DNA from: an uncultured Thiohalocapsa sp.
Lineage (GTDB): Bacteria; Pseudomonadota; Gammaproteobacteria; Chromatiales; Chromatiaceae
Direction: 5' to 3'
DNA: 64,000 nt
NCBI RefSeq assembly: GCF_913063425.1
Contig: NZ_CAJXYK010000009.1
Coordinates: 1-64,000, forward strand
The translations under genes and the position numbers were made by a program. Within the stretch, counting starts at the first letter, position 1, and each line of letters begins with the position of its first letter. This document shows positions 28,064-36,523 of this stretch, one piece after another. The notes beneath the pieces are model-generated. The model did not search any database and was not told the origin of the DNA. It saw only the letters and a program-made list of their open reading frames with translations.

Positions 28064-29116
28064 CTACTTGAGCCGCTGCTCGACGTACTCAATCGCAGGG
28101 TCGGGGAAGCGCACATAGCCGAGCTGCTCGGTCACCGCCTGACCCGGCCCCAGGGCGTACTCGATAACGGCCTTCAGCGTCGGCAGCTTGGCCGGGTCGT
28201 CGTACTCGTTGCGCAGGATCAGCCAGGACAGGCCCACAATGGGATAGGCAGCCTCGCCCACCGGGTCCGTCGCGTTGGTCAGGCTGTGGTTCTCCATGAT
28301 GGAGCCGAGTGCCGCGTCGAAGCCCACCTTCCCCGGGGCGACGATCTTGCCGCTGCGGTTCTCGAGCGCTGCGATGCTGATGCCCGGCAGGAAGCCCCAA
28401 GCATACTGCACATAGCCGATGCTGCCTGGGACGGCACGCACTGTGGCCGCGACGCCGCCGTTGCCGGGGGAGCGCACCAGTGCGGACCGGGCGTTGAAGG
28501 CATCCGGCCATTCCGGCTTCATGGAGGCGCCAACGGCCTCGGCGAAGCTGGGGCTGAGGGCGCTCAGGTGCCGTGTGAACTTGTACGTGGTGCCGCTGGC
28601 ATCGGCGCGCGCCACCACCACGACGGGCAGGTCGGGCAGGGTCACGTCCGGGTTGGTGGCGGCGATGGCCGGGTCGTTCCAGCGTGCGATGCTGCCGGAG
28701 AAGAGACCCAGCAGGGCGTCGCGGCTCAGCTTGAGCTCCGGCACGCCCTCCAGGTTGTAGATCACCACGATGGCGCCGGCCGCCATGGGCAGCTGGCGCA
28801 CGCCGCCGGGAATCTGCGCGGCCTCGTCGTCGGTGAGCTGTAGGTCAGTGCCGGCGAAGTCCACGCGGCCACCGATCAGGTCCTTGACGCCGCCGGCGCT
28901 GCCGATGCTCTGGTAGTCCAGCCGCACGTGCGGATGTGCCACGAAGTAGTCACGGAACCAGCGCAGATACAGCGGCGCCGGAAAGGAGGCACCGGTGCCG
29001 AGAAGCTTGAGCGCCTGCTGCTCGGCATCCTCCGCCTGCGTCGGTGCGGCCAGCGCGAGCAGCAATACGGCGAAGAGCAAATGGCCCAGCCGGGCCATCG
29101 GGCGGGTGTGGTTCAT
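28064..29116 (-). CDS. pstS: Periplasmic phosphate-binding protein (PstS-type)
   Basis: 350 residues with a signal peptide (MNHTRPMARLGHLLFAVLLL, cleavage probably after PTQA). The phosphate-binding landmarks are LLGTGASFPAPLYLRWF, SAGGVKDLI, FAGTDLQLTDDE and ARADASGTTYKFTRHL. It delivers phosphate to the PstCAB transporter; no pstC, pstA or pstB is present in the window, so it works with components encoded elsewhere. GAGGACCGGAAC precedes the ATG. A Pho-box-like triple repeat lies in its upstream region (29252-29280). Its location beside the pyrophosphatase genes groups PPi use and phosphate supply. Confidence 0.93.
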   Translation of the reverse strand: MNHTRPMARLGHLLFAVLLLALAAPTQAEDAEQQALKLLGTGASFPAPLYLRWFRDYFVAHPHVRLDYQSIGSAGGVKDLIGGRVDFAGTDLQLTDDEAAQIPGGVRQLPMAAGAIVVIYNLEGVPELKLSRDALLGLFSGSIARWNDPAIAATNPDVTLPDLPVVVVARADASGTTYKFTRHLSALSPSFAEAVGASMKPEWPDAFNARSALVRSPGNGGVAATVRAVPGSIGYVQYAWGFLPGISIAALENRSGKIVAPGKVGFDAALGSIMENHSLTNATDPVGEAAYPIVGLSWLILRNEYDDPAKLPTLKAVIEYALGPGQAVTEQLGYVRFPDPAIEYVEQRLK

Positions 29117-29251
29117 GTTCCGGTCCTCGGCTCCAAAGGGGTGATGAGATGCATGCGACGAATGCAGCGGCGCGGGCTGTTGGAATGATGCTCGGGCGCT
29201 GCTCCGGCGCGGGAGTCTAGGCGCCGGACGCCAGCCCGTGCCACCGCAAGG

Positions 29252-29280
29252 CGGTCACCGAATCGTCATGATTCCGTCAT
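29252..29280 (+). promoter_or_regulatory. Pho-box-like site (three GTCA repeats, 11-base period)
   Basis: CGGTCAC (29252), TCGTCAT (29263) and CCGTCAT (29274) are spaced exactly 11 bases apart, the arrangement of PhoB boxes (7-base repeats with 4-base spacers, consensus CTGTCAT). The site lies 136-164 bases upstream of pstS. The repeat orientation points toward the metallo-beta-lactamase gene, which is unusual for a pstS-only site. Confidence 0.6.
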
Positions 29281-29379
29281 CTGTGCGCGCTGAGGCTGGC
29301 GGGAGAGGCAGGCGCCGTGGGACGGCGTTACCGCTTCGATCCGCCGCTGCCTTTGGGAGCTGGAGAGGGATGGCCAGGA

Positions 29380-29545
29380 CTGTGGATTGGCGAAGCGCGC
29401 AGTGTCCATGCTGGGAGTCGCCGAGCGAAACTCGGCGCCCCTGAGGCAGCGACCTCGGACTCGCGAAGACGTCAGTGTCAGCGCGGGACGCTGCCGAGTG
29501 AAACTCGGCGCTCCGGGCGGCGACCGCGGATTGGCGAAGATGCTA
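29380..29545. repeat. Imperfect tandem repeat (about 72-bp unit) with CTCGGCG hairpins
   Basis: Two and a half copies of a unit that begins GGAxTxGCGAAG, continues with AGTGTC and ends with a hairpin (CGCCGAG-CGAAA-CTCGGCG at 29419-29437; GCCGAGT-GAA-ACTCGGC at 29493-29509). The third, partial copy (29527-29545) stops about 40 bases before the metallo-beta-lactamase start. The rest of the 467-base pstS-MBL interval carries the Pho-box-like site. Confidence 0.7.
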
Positions 29546-29583
29546 GTCTCACCGATTGTCCCCAGACCTGCGCCCCGCGATTC

Positions 29584-30564
29584 ATGCCCACCCCCCACGA
29601 CGCTGCTGCCCACTACCAAGCCGTCGCCGACGGCGTCTACTGCATCGAGACCGGCCTCTATCGCGATGGCCTCGCCGCCTGCTATCTGATCCGCGAGCGG
29701 GACCGCCTCGCCTGCATCGACACCGGCACCGCCCACACGGTGCCCGGCCTGCTCGGCGCCATCGCGGACCTCGGGCTCACGCCTGAGCAGGTGGACTACG
29801 TTATCCCGACCCATGTCCACCTGGACCATGCCGGGGGCGCCGGCGCGCTCATGGCGGTCTGCCCGAACGCGACCCTGGTGGCGCATCCCAAGGCCGCACC
29901 GCACCTGATCGACCCGAGCCGGCTCATCGCGGGCGCCACCGCCGTCTATGGCGAGGCCGCCTTCGCCCGGGATTTCGGCGAGTTGGTCCCGGTGCCCGAG
30001 GCGCGCGTCATTGCCGCCGCGGACGAACAGACCTTCGACCTCGCCGGCCGCCGGCTGACCTTCATCGACACCCCGGGCCACGCCAACCACCACGGCTGCA
30101 TCGTCGACGCGGGCTCTGGCGGCATCTTCACCGGCGACACCTTCGGCATCTCCTACCGGGAGCTCGACACCGCCAAGGGCCCCTGGCTCTTCGCGCCCAC
30201 CACGCCGGTGGCCTTCGACCCGGACGCCTGGCAGCAGAGCCTCGACCGGATGCTGGCGCACCAGCCCAATGCCGCCTTTCTCACGCACTACTGCCGCATC
30301 GACGACCCGGCGCGGCATGTCGACCGGCTCCGGTGCAGCATCAAGGACCTCGCGGCGATTGCCCTGGCACAGGCCGATGCGCCGGGGGCGGAGCGCAAGG
30401 ACCGCATCAAGGACGCCATCACCGGGCACCTGTTGGCCGACGCCCGCGCCCACGGCTGCACCCTGAGTGACGCGCGCATGCGCGAGCTGCTGGCCGTGGA
30501 CCTGGAGCTGAATGCACAGGGGCTGGAGGTATGGCTCAAGCGGCGGGAGAAGCGGAGCGGGTAA
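29584..30564 (+). CDS. Metallo-beta-lactamase fold hydrolase
   Basis: 326 residues; the ATG at 29584 is preferred over the long upstream extension, which is translated repeat. The fold motifs are in order: CIDTGTAHTV, THVHLDHAGG (HxHxDH), HANHHGC, FTGDTFG (metal Asp) and LTHYCR near residue 237. A C-terminal helical domain of about 90 residues follows (AERKDRIKDAITGHLLADA). The layout is that of glyoxalase II-like hydrolases with a flavoprotein-type N-domain; the substrate is unknown. No signal peptide, so it is cytoplasmic. Confidence 0.88.
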   Translation: MPTPHDAAAHYQAVADGVYCIETGLYRDGLAACYLIRERDRLACIDTGTAHTVPGLLGAIADLGLTPEQVDYVIPTHVHLDHAGGAGALMAVCPNATLVAHPKAAPHLIDPSRLIAGATAVYGEAAFARDFGELVPVPEARVIAAADEQTFDLAGRRLTFIDTPGHANHHGCIVDAGSGGIFTGDTFGISYRELDTAKGPWLFAPTTPVAFDPDAWQQSLDRMLAHQPNAAFLTHYCRIDDPARHVDRLRCSIKDLAAIALAQADAPGAERKDRIKDAITGHLLADARAHGCTLSDARMRELLAVDLELNAQGLEVWLKRREKRSG

Positions 30565-30608
30565 CAGCCCGGCGCCGTGCCGGGCCATCGACGCACAGCG
30601 CTGCTCTC

Positions 30609-30932
30609 TCAGAGGGACTCGACGTCCAGCGAATCGCCATAGGTCTCGATGCCGAGCTTGTCCGCCACCTTCTGCGCCCGGGCGTCGATCATCGGTGAAA
30701 TCACCATGAGCCGGTTGGCGGTGCGGTTGTGGCGCCGCTCATAGAAGCGCGCTTTGCGCTCGAAGCTGTACATACCGGCCTTGTCGATGGACGACTTCAG
30801 CTCGCAGATGATCAGCGTGCCGTTGGTGACGATCACGTCCAGCTCCAGCACCCAGCGCCGCAGCTCCGGGTCGGTGCGCAGCCATTCAGGCAGCTCGCGG
30901 CGGATCTGCTCCTTCAGCGTCTCGTCAGACAT
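30609..30932 (-). pseudogene. DUF3782 PD-(D/E)XK protein with internal deletion
   Basis: 107 residues from ATG 30932 (GGGAG upstream). The first 28 residues (MSDETLKEQIRRELPEWLRT) match the start of DUF3782 proteins. The rest (ELDVIVTNGTLIICELKSSI, then MYSFERKARFYERR and VISPMIDARAQKVADKLGIE) matches their C-terminal nuclease-like half. The long coiled-coil middle, usually over 60 residues, is missing, with the frame kept. It retains D...ExK but lacks the upstream acidic motif, so activity is doubtful. The frame is intact and a product may be made. Confidence 0.6.
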
Positions 30933-31067
30933 GAGCGGACTCCCGGGCATTCGTCATTCGGCAACCCTACACGGCTTCGGATCTCGTGCGAAAGCCGCGG
31001 TCACGCCAAAGCATCGCGCCCGCCCTGCTGCTGATGATTGGGGCAATCTCGCGCGCCTTATGGTGAT

Positions 31068-31313
31068 TCGGATGCGCCTGATGATGCGCTGCACCGGGAT
31101 GTCGGTGTAGGTCTCGTCATGGGCGTGGACGCGGATGCCCACGTCCGCGCCCAGCGCGTGCTGCTCGCCGGTTTCCAGCGTGAGTCCGTACAGGCTCGCC
31201 AGGGAGTTGGACGGGATCCAGGCTTTGACCCACTGGATCACATAGCCGTCGTCGTCGTAGTGGGACGGCTTGATCAGCTCGACGAAGAACGGGCGTCGGC
31301 GGTCTCGGCCCAT
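31068..31313 (-). pseudogene. N-terminal fragment of a radical SAM/B12-type protein
   Basis: From ATG 31313 the frame reads FFVELIKPSHYDDDGYVIQW, KAWIPSNSLASLYGLT and ETYTDIPVQRIIRRIR. This is the start of a B12-binding-domain radical SAM protein as I remember that family. It then degenerates into Arg-rich sequence and stops at 30954. The CxxxCxxC cluster motif and everything after residue 82 are absent. It is a truncated relic lying beside the deleted DUF3782 gene. Confidence 0.55.
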
Positions 31314-31411
31314 GCGGATGCTCCCGGGCCTGGCGGCCCGTGGCGATTTGCAGGCGATCGTCGAAGGTGACCAGCTTTCGGGCAGCGACCACCGCCGCCC
31401 GCGGCGGCGCA

Positions 31412-32314
31412 TCAGGACTGCGTCAGCGCGAACAACCCGCCCAGCATCAGCGCGCTGCCGGCGAGTCGGGAGGTCACGTGCCCTTCGCCGTAGTACCAGT
31501 GCCCCAGCAGCACGGAGAACAGCCCGGCGGTGCGCTTGACGGCCATGGCGTAAGACGCAAGCGTCAGGCTGAGCGCGATCTGGTCCGCGATGCGCATCAG
31601 CGCGAACAGCAGGCCCAGCAGCAGCAGCGGGCGCACCTCCCGGCGCAGGTGCTTGGGGAACGCTTCACGGTAGAAGCGGTGGTCCTGGAGGCTGAACATC
31701 ACGAACAGCACGATGGGGTTCACCACCGCCACCAACACAGCGAAGGACAGCGGATCGCTCATCTGGATGCCGACGCGCCCGAGCGTGGACGCCGCCGCGA
31801 AGCAGAAGGCCGCCACCAGTGTCAGCACGCTGCCCGGCGTCGTCACCAGCCGCCGTATGGGGGACAGGATACTGGTCTGCTCCTTCTCGACGCTCAGCAC
31901 ATAGCCGCCGGCGATGAGCAGCGCCAGCCCCAGGAAGCCGAGCCTGCCCGGCAGATCGCCGATGAGCGTCCACTCGATGACCACGACGAAGCCCGGCGTC
32001 AGGGTCATGATGGGCCCCACCAGCGACACGTCGCTGCGGTGGATGGCGGTGTTGAGCGCCCAGCCGCCGAGCCCGGAGACGACGCCCCCGAGCAGCACCA
32101 CAGCCGCATAGGCCGGCTCGTGGAACGGGAAGTCGTGGTGCCAGACGATGAGCGGCGCCGTGACCACCAGGCTTGCGAGGTTTACGTAGAGCGTCAGCGC
32201 GCGGGCCGAGAAGCTGAACGACAGGTGCTTGGTGACCGCGAGCCGCGAGGCATGGAAGAACGCCGACAGCAGCGAGAAAACGATCCAGAAGGGGGCGAAG
32301 GCGGCGAAATCCAT
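31412..32314 (-). CDS. EamA/DMT-family transporter
   Basis: 300 residues with ten predicted membrane helices in two homologous halves, the EamA duplication. Examples are the first helix at IVFSLLSAFFHASRLAV and the GLLFALMRIADQIALSLTL segment in the second half. Members export amino acids, nucleosides or other metabolites, or import nucleotide sugars; the substrate cannot be told. It is 45 bases downstream of the 466-aa unknown gene on the same strand, so the two may be co-transcribed. Confidence 0.88.
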   Translation of the reverse strand: MDFAAFAPFWIVFSLLSAFFHASRLAVTKHLSFSFSARALTLYVNLASLVVTAPLIVWHHDFPFHEPAYAAVVLLGGVVSGLGGWALNTAIHRSDVSLVGPIMTLTPGFVVVIEWTLIGDLPGRLGFLGLALLIAGGYVLSVEKEQTSILSPIRRLVTTPGSVLTLVAAFCFAAASTLGRVGIQMSDPLSFAVLVAVVNPIVLFVMFSLQDHRFYREAFPKHLRREVRPLLLLGLLFALMRIADQIALSLTLASYAMAVKRTAGLFSVLLGHWYYGEGHVTSRLAGSALMLGGLFALTQS

Positions 32315-32359
32315 CGGTGCGGCAGGCGGTCCCCGGCGATGGTCCTCGGCGCGCGGCCC

Positions 32360-33760
32360 TCAGGCCCAGCCCGAGTCGAAGTCCACGAAGCGGCGCACCG
32401 GCCCGCAGCCCGTGCCGAGCAGCGCGCGCAGCCGACCGGCGTTGTGCTGCGCGAAGGCCCGCTGCATGGCGGCACGCCGGCGCCACTCGGCCTCGGTGAA
32501 GTGTCCGGCGCCGCGGCAGATGCGCACGCTCGGCACGCCGTCCAGCGCGAGCAGCCCGGCGCCGCCGGTGCCGGAGAAGAGCTTGGGCTGGATACTGAGA
32601 TAGACGGTCTCTGCGGCGGCCACGGGCGCCCCGGGCCGGTTGCGCCCGGGCGCGAAGAGGTTCAGCGCATAGCTCGGCGGATTCAGGGTCAGCAGGTGCT
32701 TGCGCAGCGGCGGTGCGCCCCGGCGCAGGCGCGCGAGCACCGGTGCCGGCAGGTCCCGCAGCGCGGCAGCCAGGGCATCGAGCGCGGGCCGCGCCGCGGT
32801 CGGCAGCGCCAGCGCGTCGAGTGCCGCGTGCACGGCATCCGTGCGGCGCAGCGGGTGCCGGCACCAGGGGACAGGCACCGCCGATGCGCCGGTGAAGGCG
32901 GCTTGCAGCCCGGCTGCCAGGTGCGTCAGGCGCTGGTGCAGCCGGCGGATCAGGTCTTCGAAGGCAGCCTCGCCCAGCACATCCCAGGCCGGCAGCCGCA
33001 GCAGGGCACCCGGGGGGCGCCGGCCGGCGACGACGGCCGCATCGTCATCCTCCAGCACGACGGCACCCGCAACGCCCGGTGCCAGGTCATGCAGCAGCCC
33101 CGTCACCAGTCGGGCGCCGACGCCGCCGATGGGGTCCAGGAGCTGCCGGCGTGTGCGTGGGTCATGCTGCAATGGTGTCTCGGCGGCGCCGGCGAGCTGC
33201 GCCAGCTCCTTGGCGTTCCAGTACAGCAGGTGCAGATGGAACTGCTTGGCCGCCTGCACGCTCTCGCGGTCGCGCGTGTGCGGATCGCAGTTGAGCGCCA
33301 GGTGCAGGGCGCCGTCGGCCAGCCCGAAGGCGGCCATGGTCCCGGGGTCGGAGACGAAGCGTACGAATTCGAGCCCGGTGCGCCAGAGCGCGCGGCCGGT
33401 GAGCGGCGCCACGTCGCAGGGGCTCGGCTTGTCCTGCGCGGACACCTCGCTCAGCATCAGGTCGAAGTGGGCGTGCGGCATGGCCTTGTCCACCAGCGCC
33501 AGCCGGTCGCCACCGTGACCGTGGTCGCCGCCGGCGCACTCCAGCAGGGTCAGGGTGCGGCGGTGGAAGCGCTCAAGCGGCGTCGCGCCGGTCAGCTCCT
33601 GCCCCCGCAGACCAAAGGACTGCGGCGGACCCGGCACCCGCAGCCGGTCCCAGGCCACCGGCATGCGCCAGGCCGCCGCCGGCAGCAGGGCGCCGAAGGG
33701 GTCCGCGCGCAGCATGGCTGCATCCGGACCAGGCAGCTGTCGGCGGCGGCCGTCGCTCAT
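32360..33760 (-). CDS. Unknown protein, 466 aa, with an HLHLL segment
   Basis: 466 residues, no signal peptide. It is rich in Ala, Leu and Arg but has conserved-looking islands: LLECAGGDHGHGGDRLALVD, MPHAHFDLMLSEVSAQD, AKQFHLHLLYWNAKELAQL and KLFSGTGGAGLLALDGVPS. The FHLHLL stretch recalls the HxHxx core of histidine-triad nucleotide enzymes, but the full triad is not evident, so I do not assign it. Codon use and length indicate a real gene. It probably forms a short unit with the EamA transporter downstream. Confidence 0.65.
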   Translation of the reverse strand: MSDGRRRQLPGPDAAMLRADPFGALLPAAAWRMPVAWDRLRVPGPPQSFGLRGQELTGATPLERFHRRTLTLLECAGGDHGHGGDRLALVDKAMPHAHFDLMLSEVSAQDKPSPCDVAPLTGRALWRTGLEFVRFVSDPGTMAAFGLADGALHLALNCDPHTRDRESVQAAKQFHLHLLYWNAKELAQLAGAAETPLQHDPRTRRQLLDPIGGVGARLVTGLLHDLAPGVAGAVVLEDDDAAVVAGRRPPGALLRLPAWDVLGEAAFEDLIRRLHQRLTHLAAGLQAAFTGASAVPVPWCRHPLRRTDAVHAALDALALPTAARPALDALAAALRDLPAPVLARLRRGAPPLRKHLLTLNPPSYALNLFAPGRNRPGAPVAAAETVYLSIQPKLFSGTGGAGLLALDGVPSVRICRGAGHFTEAEWRRRAAMQRAFAQHNAGRLRALLGTGCGPVRRFVDFDSGWA

Positions 33761-33836
33761 GCGCGCGGGCGTTGCCTGGACGCTTCGGGCCGGCTCCGGT
33801 GGCCGCCCGGGATGATCCGGTGAGCGTGCACAGCCA

Positions 33837-34556
33837 TCAGCGCAGGCGCCCGCCCATGGCCTGGGCGTCCGCCACCACCTGTTCGATGAGGCGCCCGGCG
33901 AGCCGGTTGAAGGCGGCGACGATGGCCTCCGGGGTAGTGCGATCCTCCGGGCCCACCGCCACCAGCTCCTCCGCTCTGTAGGTCTTGGCCACCAGCACCT
34001 GCCGGCCCTGGCCGCGCACCAGCGTGAGGCTCAGCTCGCCGAGGACATGCGGCGGGTCGTCCGTCGGGCGATGCTCGAAGCGTTGCAGCTCGCCTGTGAG
34101 CAGGAAATTGGCCCGCGCCGGGTCCCCGGCGGTGATGACGTGCTCGAAGACCTGCGCCGCGCGCAGGGCGGCCGCGAGGTCGTCCGCCAGCGCCCGGGCC
34201 GGCACCTCCTCCCACAGCAGCTGCCCGTAGCGCTGCACCCGCAGCGGGTCCTCCGCGGTGCGGTAGACGATACGGCTGCCGGCGACGAAGCCGCGGGCGC
34301 TGATGGGGGTGACGCGCAGGGTACCGGGGATGGGCCGTGCGCTCGGCGGCACGCTCACCTGCGGGTTGAGGCTGAAGTAGAGGTCCCGCAGGCGCTCGCC
34401 GCCGCCGCAGCCGGTCAGCAGTACGCACGCGGACAGGGCGCAGGCGAGCAGGACCCAGGTCAGCAGGGGCCGGACGGGCAGTCCCCGGCCAGGGCGAGCC
34501 CGGCTCAACCGACCCCGGGGCTGGCGCGGCAGGCGCCCGGTCAGCGATCCAGCCAT
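33837..34556 (-). CDS. ABC-type transport auxiliary lipoprotein (PqiC/DUF330-like)
   Basis: 239 residues. The N-terminus has an Arg-rich leader, a hydrophobic segment (LLTWVLLACALSACVLL) and a lipobox LTGC, so it is an outer- or inner-membrane lipoprotein. The body (RDLYFSLNPQ, LRVTPISARGFVAGSRIVYR, VEHVITA-type strand) matches the auxiliary component of MCE transport systems. It overlaps the end of the MCE gene by 16 bases and is last in the four-gene operon. It probably docks the MCE complex to the outer membrane. Confidence 0.82.
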   Translation of the reverse strand: MAGSLTGRLPRQPRGRLSRARPGRGLPVRPLLTWVLLACALSACVLLTGCGGGERLRDLYFSLNPQVSVPPSARPIPGTLRVTPISARGFVAGSRIVYRTAEDPLRVQRYGQLLWEEVPARALADDLAAALRAAQVFEHVITAGDPARANFLLTGELQRFEHRPTDDPPHVLGELSLTLVRGQGRQVLVAKTYRAEELVAVGPEDRTTPEAIVAAFNRLAGRLIEQVVADAQAMGGRLR

Positions 34557-35632
34557 GGTGACGGCTCCTGCTGTGGGCGCTTGAACAGCAGCGACTTCGG
34601 ATCCTCCCTGAGGTCACCCGTGAGCGCAGCCAGGTTGCGCGAGGCGGTCTCGATGTTGGCGAGCACGGGCGCGAGGGCCGCCGAGATTTCCTGTAACAGG
34701 TACTGGACGTCGTCGAGGGAGTCGGTGACCGCGGGCTCAGCCTGGTTGACGACCCGCCGCAGGTCGGCGCCGAGCGCGGTGTACTCCTGTACGGCGTCGC
34801 CGACGTCATCGCTGCGGGCATCGAGCCCTGACGAGACCGTGGCGAGGTTGGCGGTGAGCGCGTCCACGGAGGCCAGAATGGCACCCAGGCGCTCGGGGTC
34901 AACGGTCTGCTCGATGTCGGCGGAGAGCTGGCGCAGGTTCTGGAAGACCTCGGCGAGCCCCTCGCCGGCGGCGGCCCCCGCGCCCCCCGCGCCGTCCTCA
35001 CCGGGTCCTAGGGCGCCGATGAGGCCCTGGATGCGCGCCTGAAGGTCTTCCAGCGCCGGGCGGATGGTCTCGTCGATGGCCGATTGCAGCCGGGTGAGTG
35101 CGAGCGCCGCCTGGCTCGGCAGATCCGGCTGCCGCGGCAGGGTGGGGATGACCGCATCGGCGGCGAGGCGCTCATCGGCGAGCCCCGGCTGGATGCGGAT
35201 CTGATTGCCGCCGAGGAAGCCCGCCGGCGCCAGCTGCGCCTCGCTGCCGACGGGCACCGGCCAGTCCTGCTGGATGCGCAGCGTGGCCCGAAAGCAGGGC
35301 AGCTCCGCGGAGCGCGGCATGTCGCTCTGCGGGCATTGGTCGCGGTCCGCGGCGTCTGCAAACACCGGTGTCACGGCGCCCACGTGGCCGATGACGAAGC
35401 CCTCCTGCACCACGTCCAGGCCCCGGTCCAGGCCGCCCGCATCCGGAAAATAGGCCCGCAGCGGATAGCCGCCGAACAGCGCCGGCACGTTCAGCAGCAC
35501 CACTCCCGCCACCACCCCCGCCATGGCCAGCACGAACAGCCCCGCCAGCACCAGGTCACGGCGCTGCCGGCGACCGCGACGGATGCCGGGGGCACCGATC
35601 TCCGGGGGTTGGTAGAGGCGTTCGAGGCTCAT
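34541..35632 (-). CDS. MCE/MlaD-family substrate-binding protein
   Basis: 363 residues: a single N-terminal membrane anchor (LVLAGLFVLAMAGVVAGVVL), one MCE domain (about residues 55-160, LRAYFPDAGGLDRGLDVVQEGFVIGHV) and a long helical tail (residues 180-340) rich in Leu and Asp. It forms the periplasmic ring that passes lipids between membranes. The heptamer repeat at 35637-35692 lies immediately before its start, where a ribosome-binding site would be expected and none is evident. Confidence 0.88.
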   Translation of the reverse strand: MSLERLYQPPEIGAPGIRRGRRQRRDLVLAGLFVLAMAGVVAGVVLLNVPALFGGYPLRAYFPDAGGLDRGLDVVQEGFVIGHVGAVTPVFADAADRDQCPQSDMPRSAELPCFRATLRIQQDWPVPVGSEAQLAPAGFLGGNQIRIQPGLADERLAADAVIPTLPRQPDLPSQAALALTRLQSAIDETIRPALEDLQARIQGLIGALGPGEDGAGGAGAAAGEGLAEVFQNLRQLSADIEQTVDPERLGAILASVDALTANLATVSSGLDARSDDVGDAVQEYTALGADLRRVVNQAEPAVTDSLDDVQYLLQEISAALAPVLANIETASRNLAALTGDLREDPKSLLFKRPQQEPSPWLDR

Positions 35633-35636
35633 TTGG

Positions 35637-35692
35637 TCGGTGGTCAGTGATCAGTGATCAGTGATCAGTGGTCAGTGGTCAGTGGTCAGTGG
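35637..35692. repeat. Eight heptamers (TCAGTGG/TCAGTGA) abutting the MCE start codon
   Basis: Eight 7-base units run from 35637 to 35692, beginning four bases from the ATG (35630-35632) of the MCE gene on the minus strand. Variation in copy number would change the distance between upstream signals and the start in steps of seven bases. Confidence 0.92.
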
Positions 35693-35746
35693 TGAACGCA
35701 ACGAGGCGCATAGAAGTATCGCGTGCCTCAGCCCTCAGCCCTCCCT

Positions 35747-36520
35747 CTACCACCTTCCATGCAATAGATACCGCAGCTCCAGGCGCTCCGGCGTGGCCGC
35801 CTCCAGCGCGCTGCGGCTGCCGTCGAAGATGACCCGGCCGCGCTCCAGCACCACCACGCGGTCCTCCGGCCCCACCGCCTCCAGCGCCATGTTGTCCGTG
35901 CCGATGACGGTGAGTCCGCGCAGGGTCATCTGGTTGCGCAGCAGCTCGAAGATCTCGCGCACCGCGGGCAGGTCCAGGCCGTCGGTGAGGCCGTCCCAGA
36001 TGAGCAGATTCGGGCGGTGGATCAGCGCCCGGGCCAGCTCCACGCGCCGGCGCTGACCGACGGACAGGGACCGCGGCAGATGATTTTCCATGCCGTCGAG
36101 CTGCAGCTGGGTGATGGCGAGCCGCGCGGCCCGGGTCATCTCCGCCCGCGACAGCCGTGTGGGCAGCAGGGGCAGCAGCAGATTCTCCTGCACCGTGAGC
36201 CCATCCAGCAGGGCGCCGCGCTGGAGCACCGCCCCCACGCGCCGGCGCAGCGCCCGGGCGGGGGCGCCGCGCAGGTGGCGCAGCTCCTCGCCGAACAGCC
36301 GCACCCGCCCTGCCGAGGGCAGGTCCAGCCCCAGCACCAGGCGCATGAGCAGGCTCTTGCCGGCGCCGTTGCGGCCGATGAGCAGCACCCCTTCGCCCGG
36401 CTGCACCGTCAGCGACACGCCGCTCAGCACCGCGTGTCCGGCCACATGCTGGAAGACATCGGAGACTTCCAGTGCCGGCGCCGGCTCCGAGGCGGTGGCT
36501 GCCGATGCCCGGTGGTCCAA
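35747..36520 (-). CDS. MCE-system ABC ATPase with altered signature and Walker B
   Basis: 257 residues. Walker A is IGRNGAGKS (residues 48-56), the Q-loop is VGAVLQRGAL, and the signature is LSVGQRR rather than LSGGQ. Walker B reads LLIWDGLTDGLD, with Gly177 where the catalytic Glu follows the Asp in almost all ABC ATPases (usual form LLDEPTxGLD). This MlaF-type ATPase may therefore hydrolyse ATP slowly or depend on another residue. It is second in the operon, three bases after the permease stop. Confidence 0.88.
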   Translation of the reverse strand: MDHRASAATASEPAPALEVSDVFQHVAGHAVLSGVSLTVQPGEGVLLIGRNGAGKSLLMRLVLGLDLPSAGRVRLFGEELRHLRGAPARALRRRVGAVLQRGALLDGLTVQENLLLPLLPTRLSRAEMTRAARLAITQLQLDGMENHLPRSLSVGQRRRVELARALIHRPNLLIWDGLTDGLDLPAVREIFELLRNQMTLRGLTVIGTDNMALEAVGPEDRVVVLERGRVIFDGSRSALEAATPERLELRYLLHGRW

Positions 36521-36523
36521 GGC

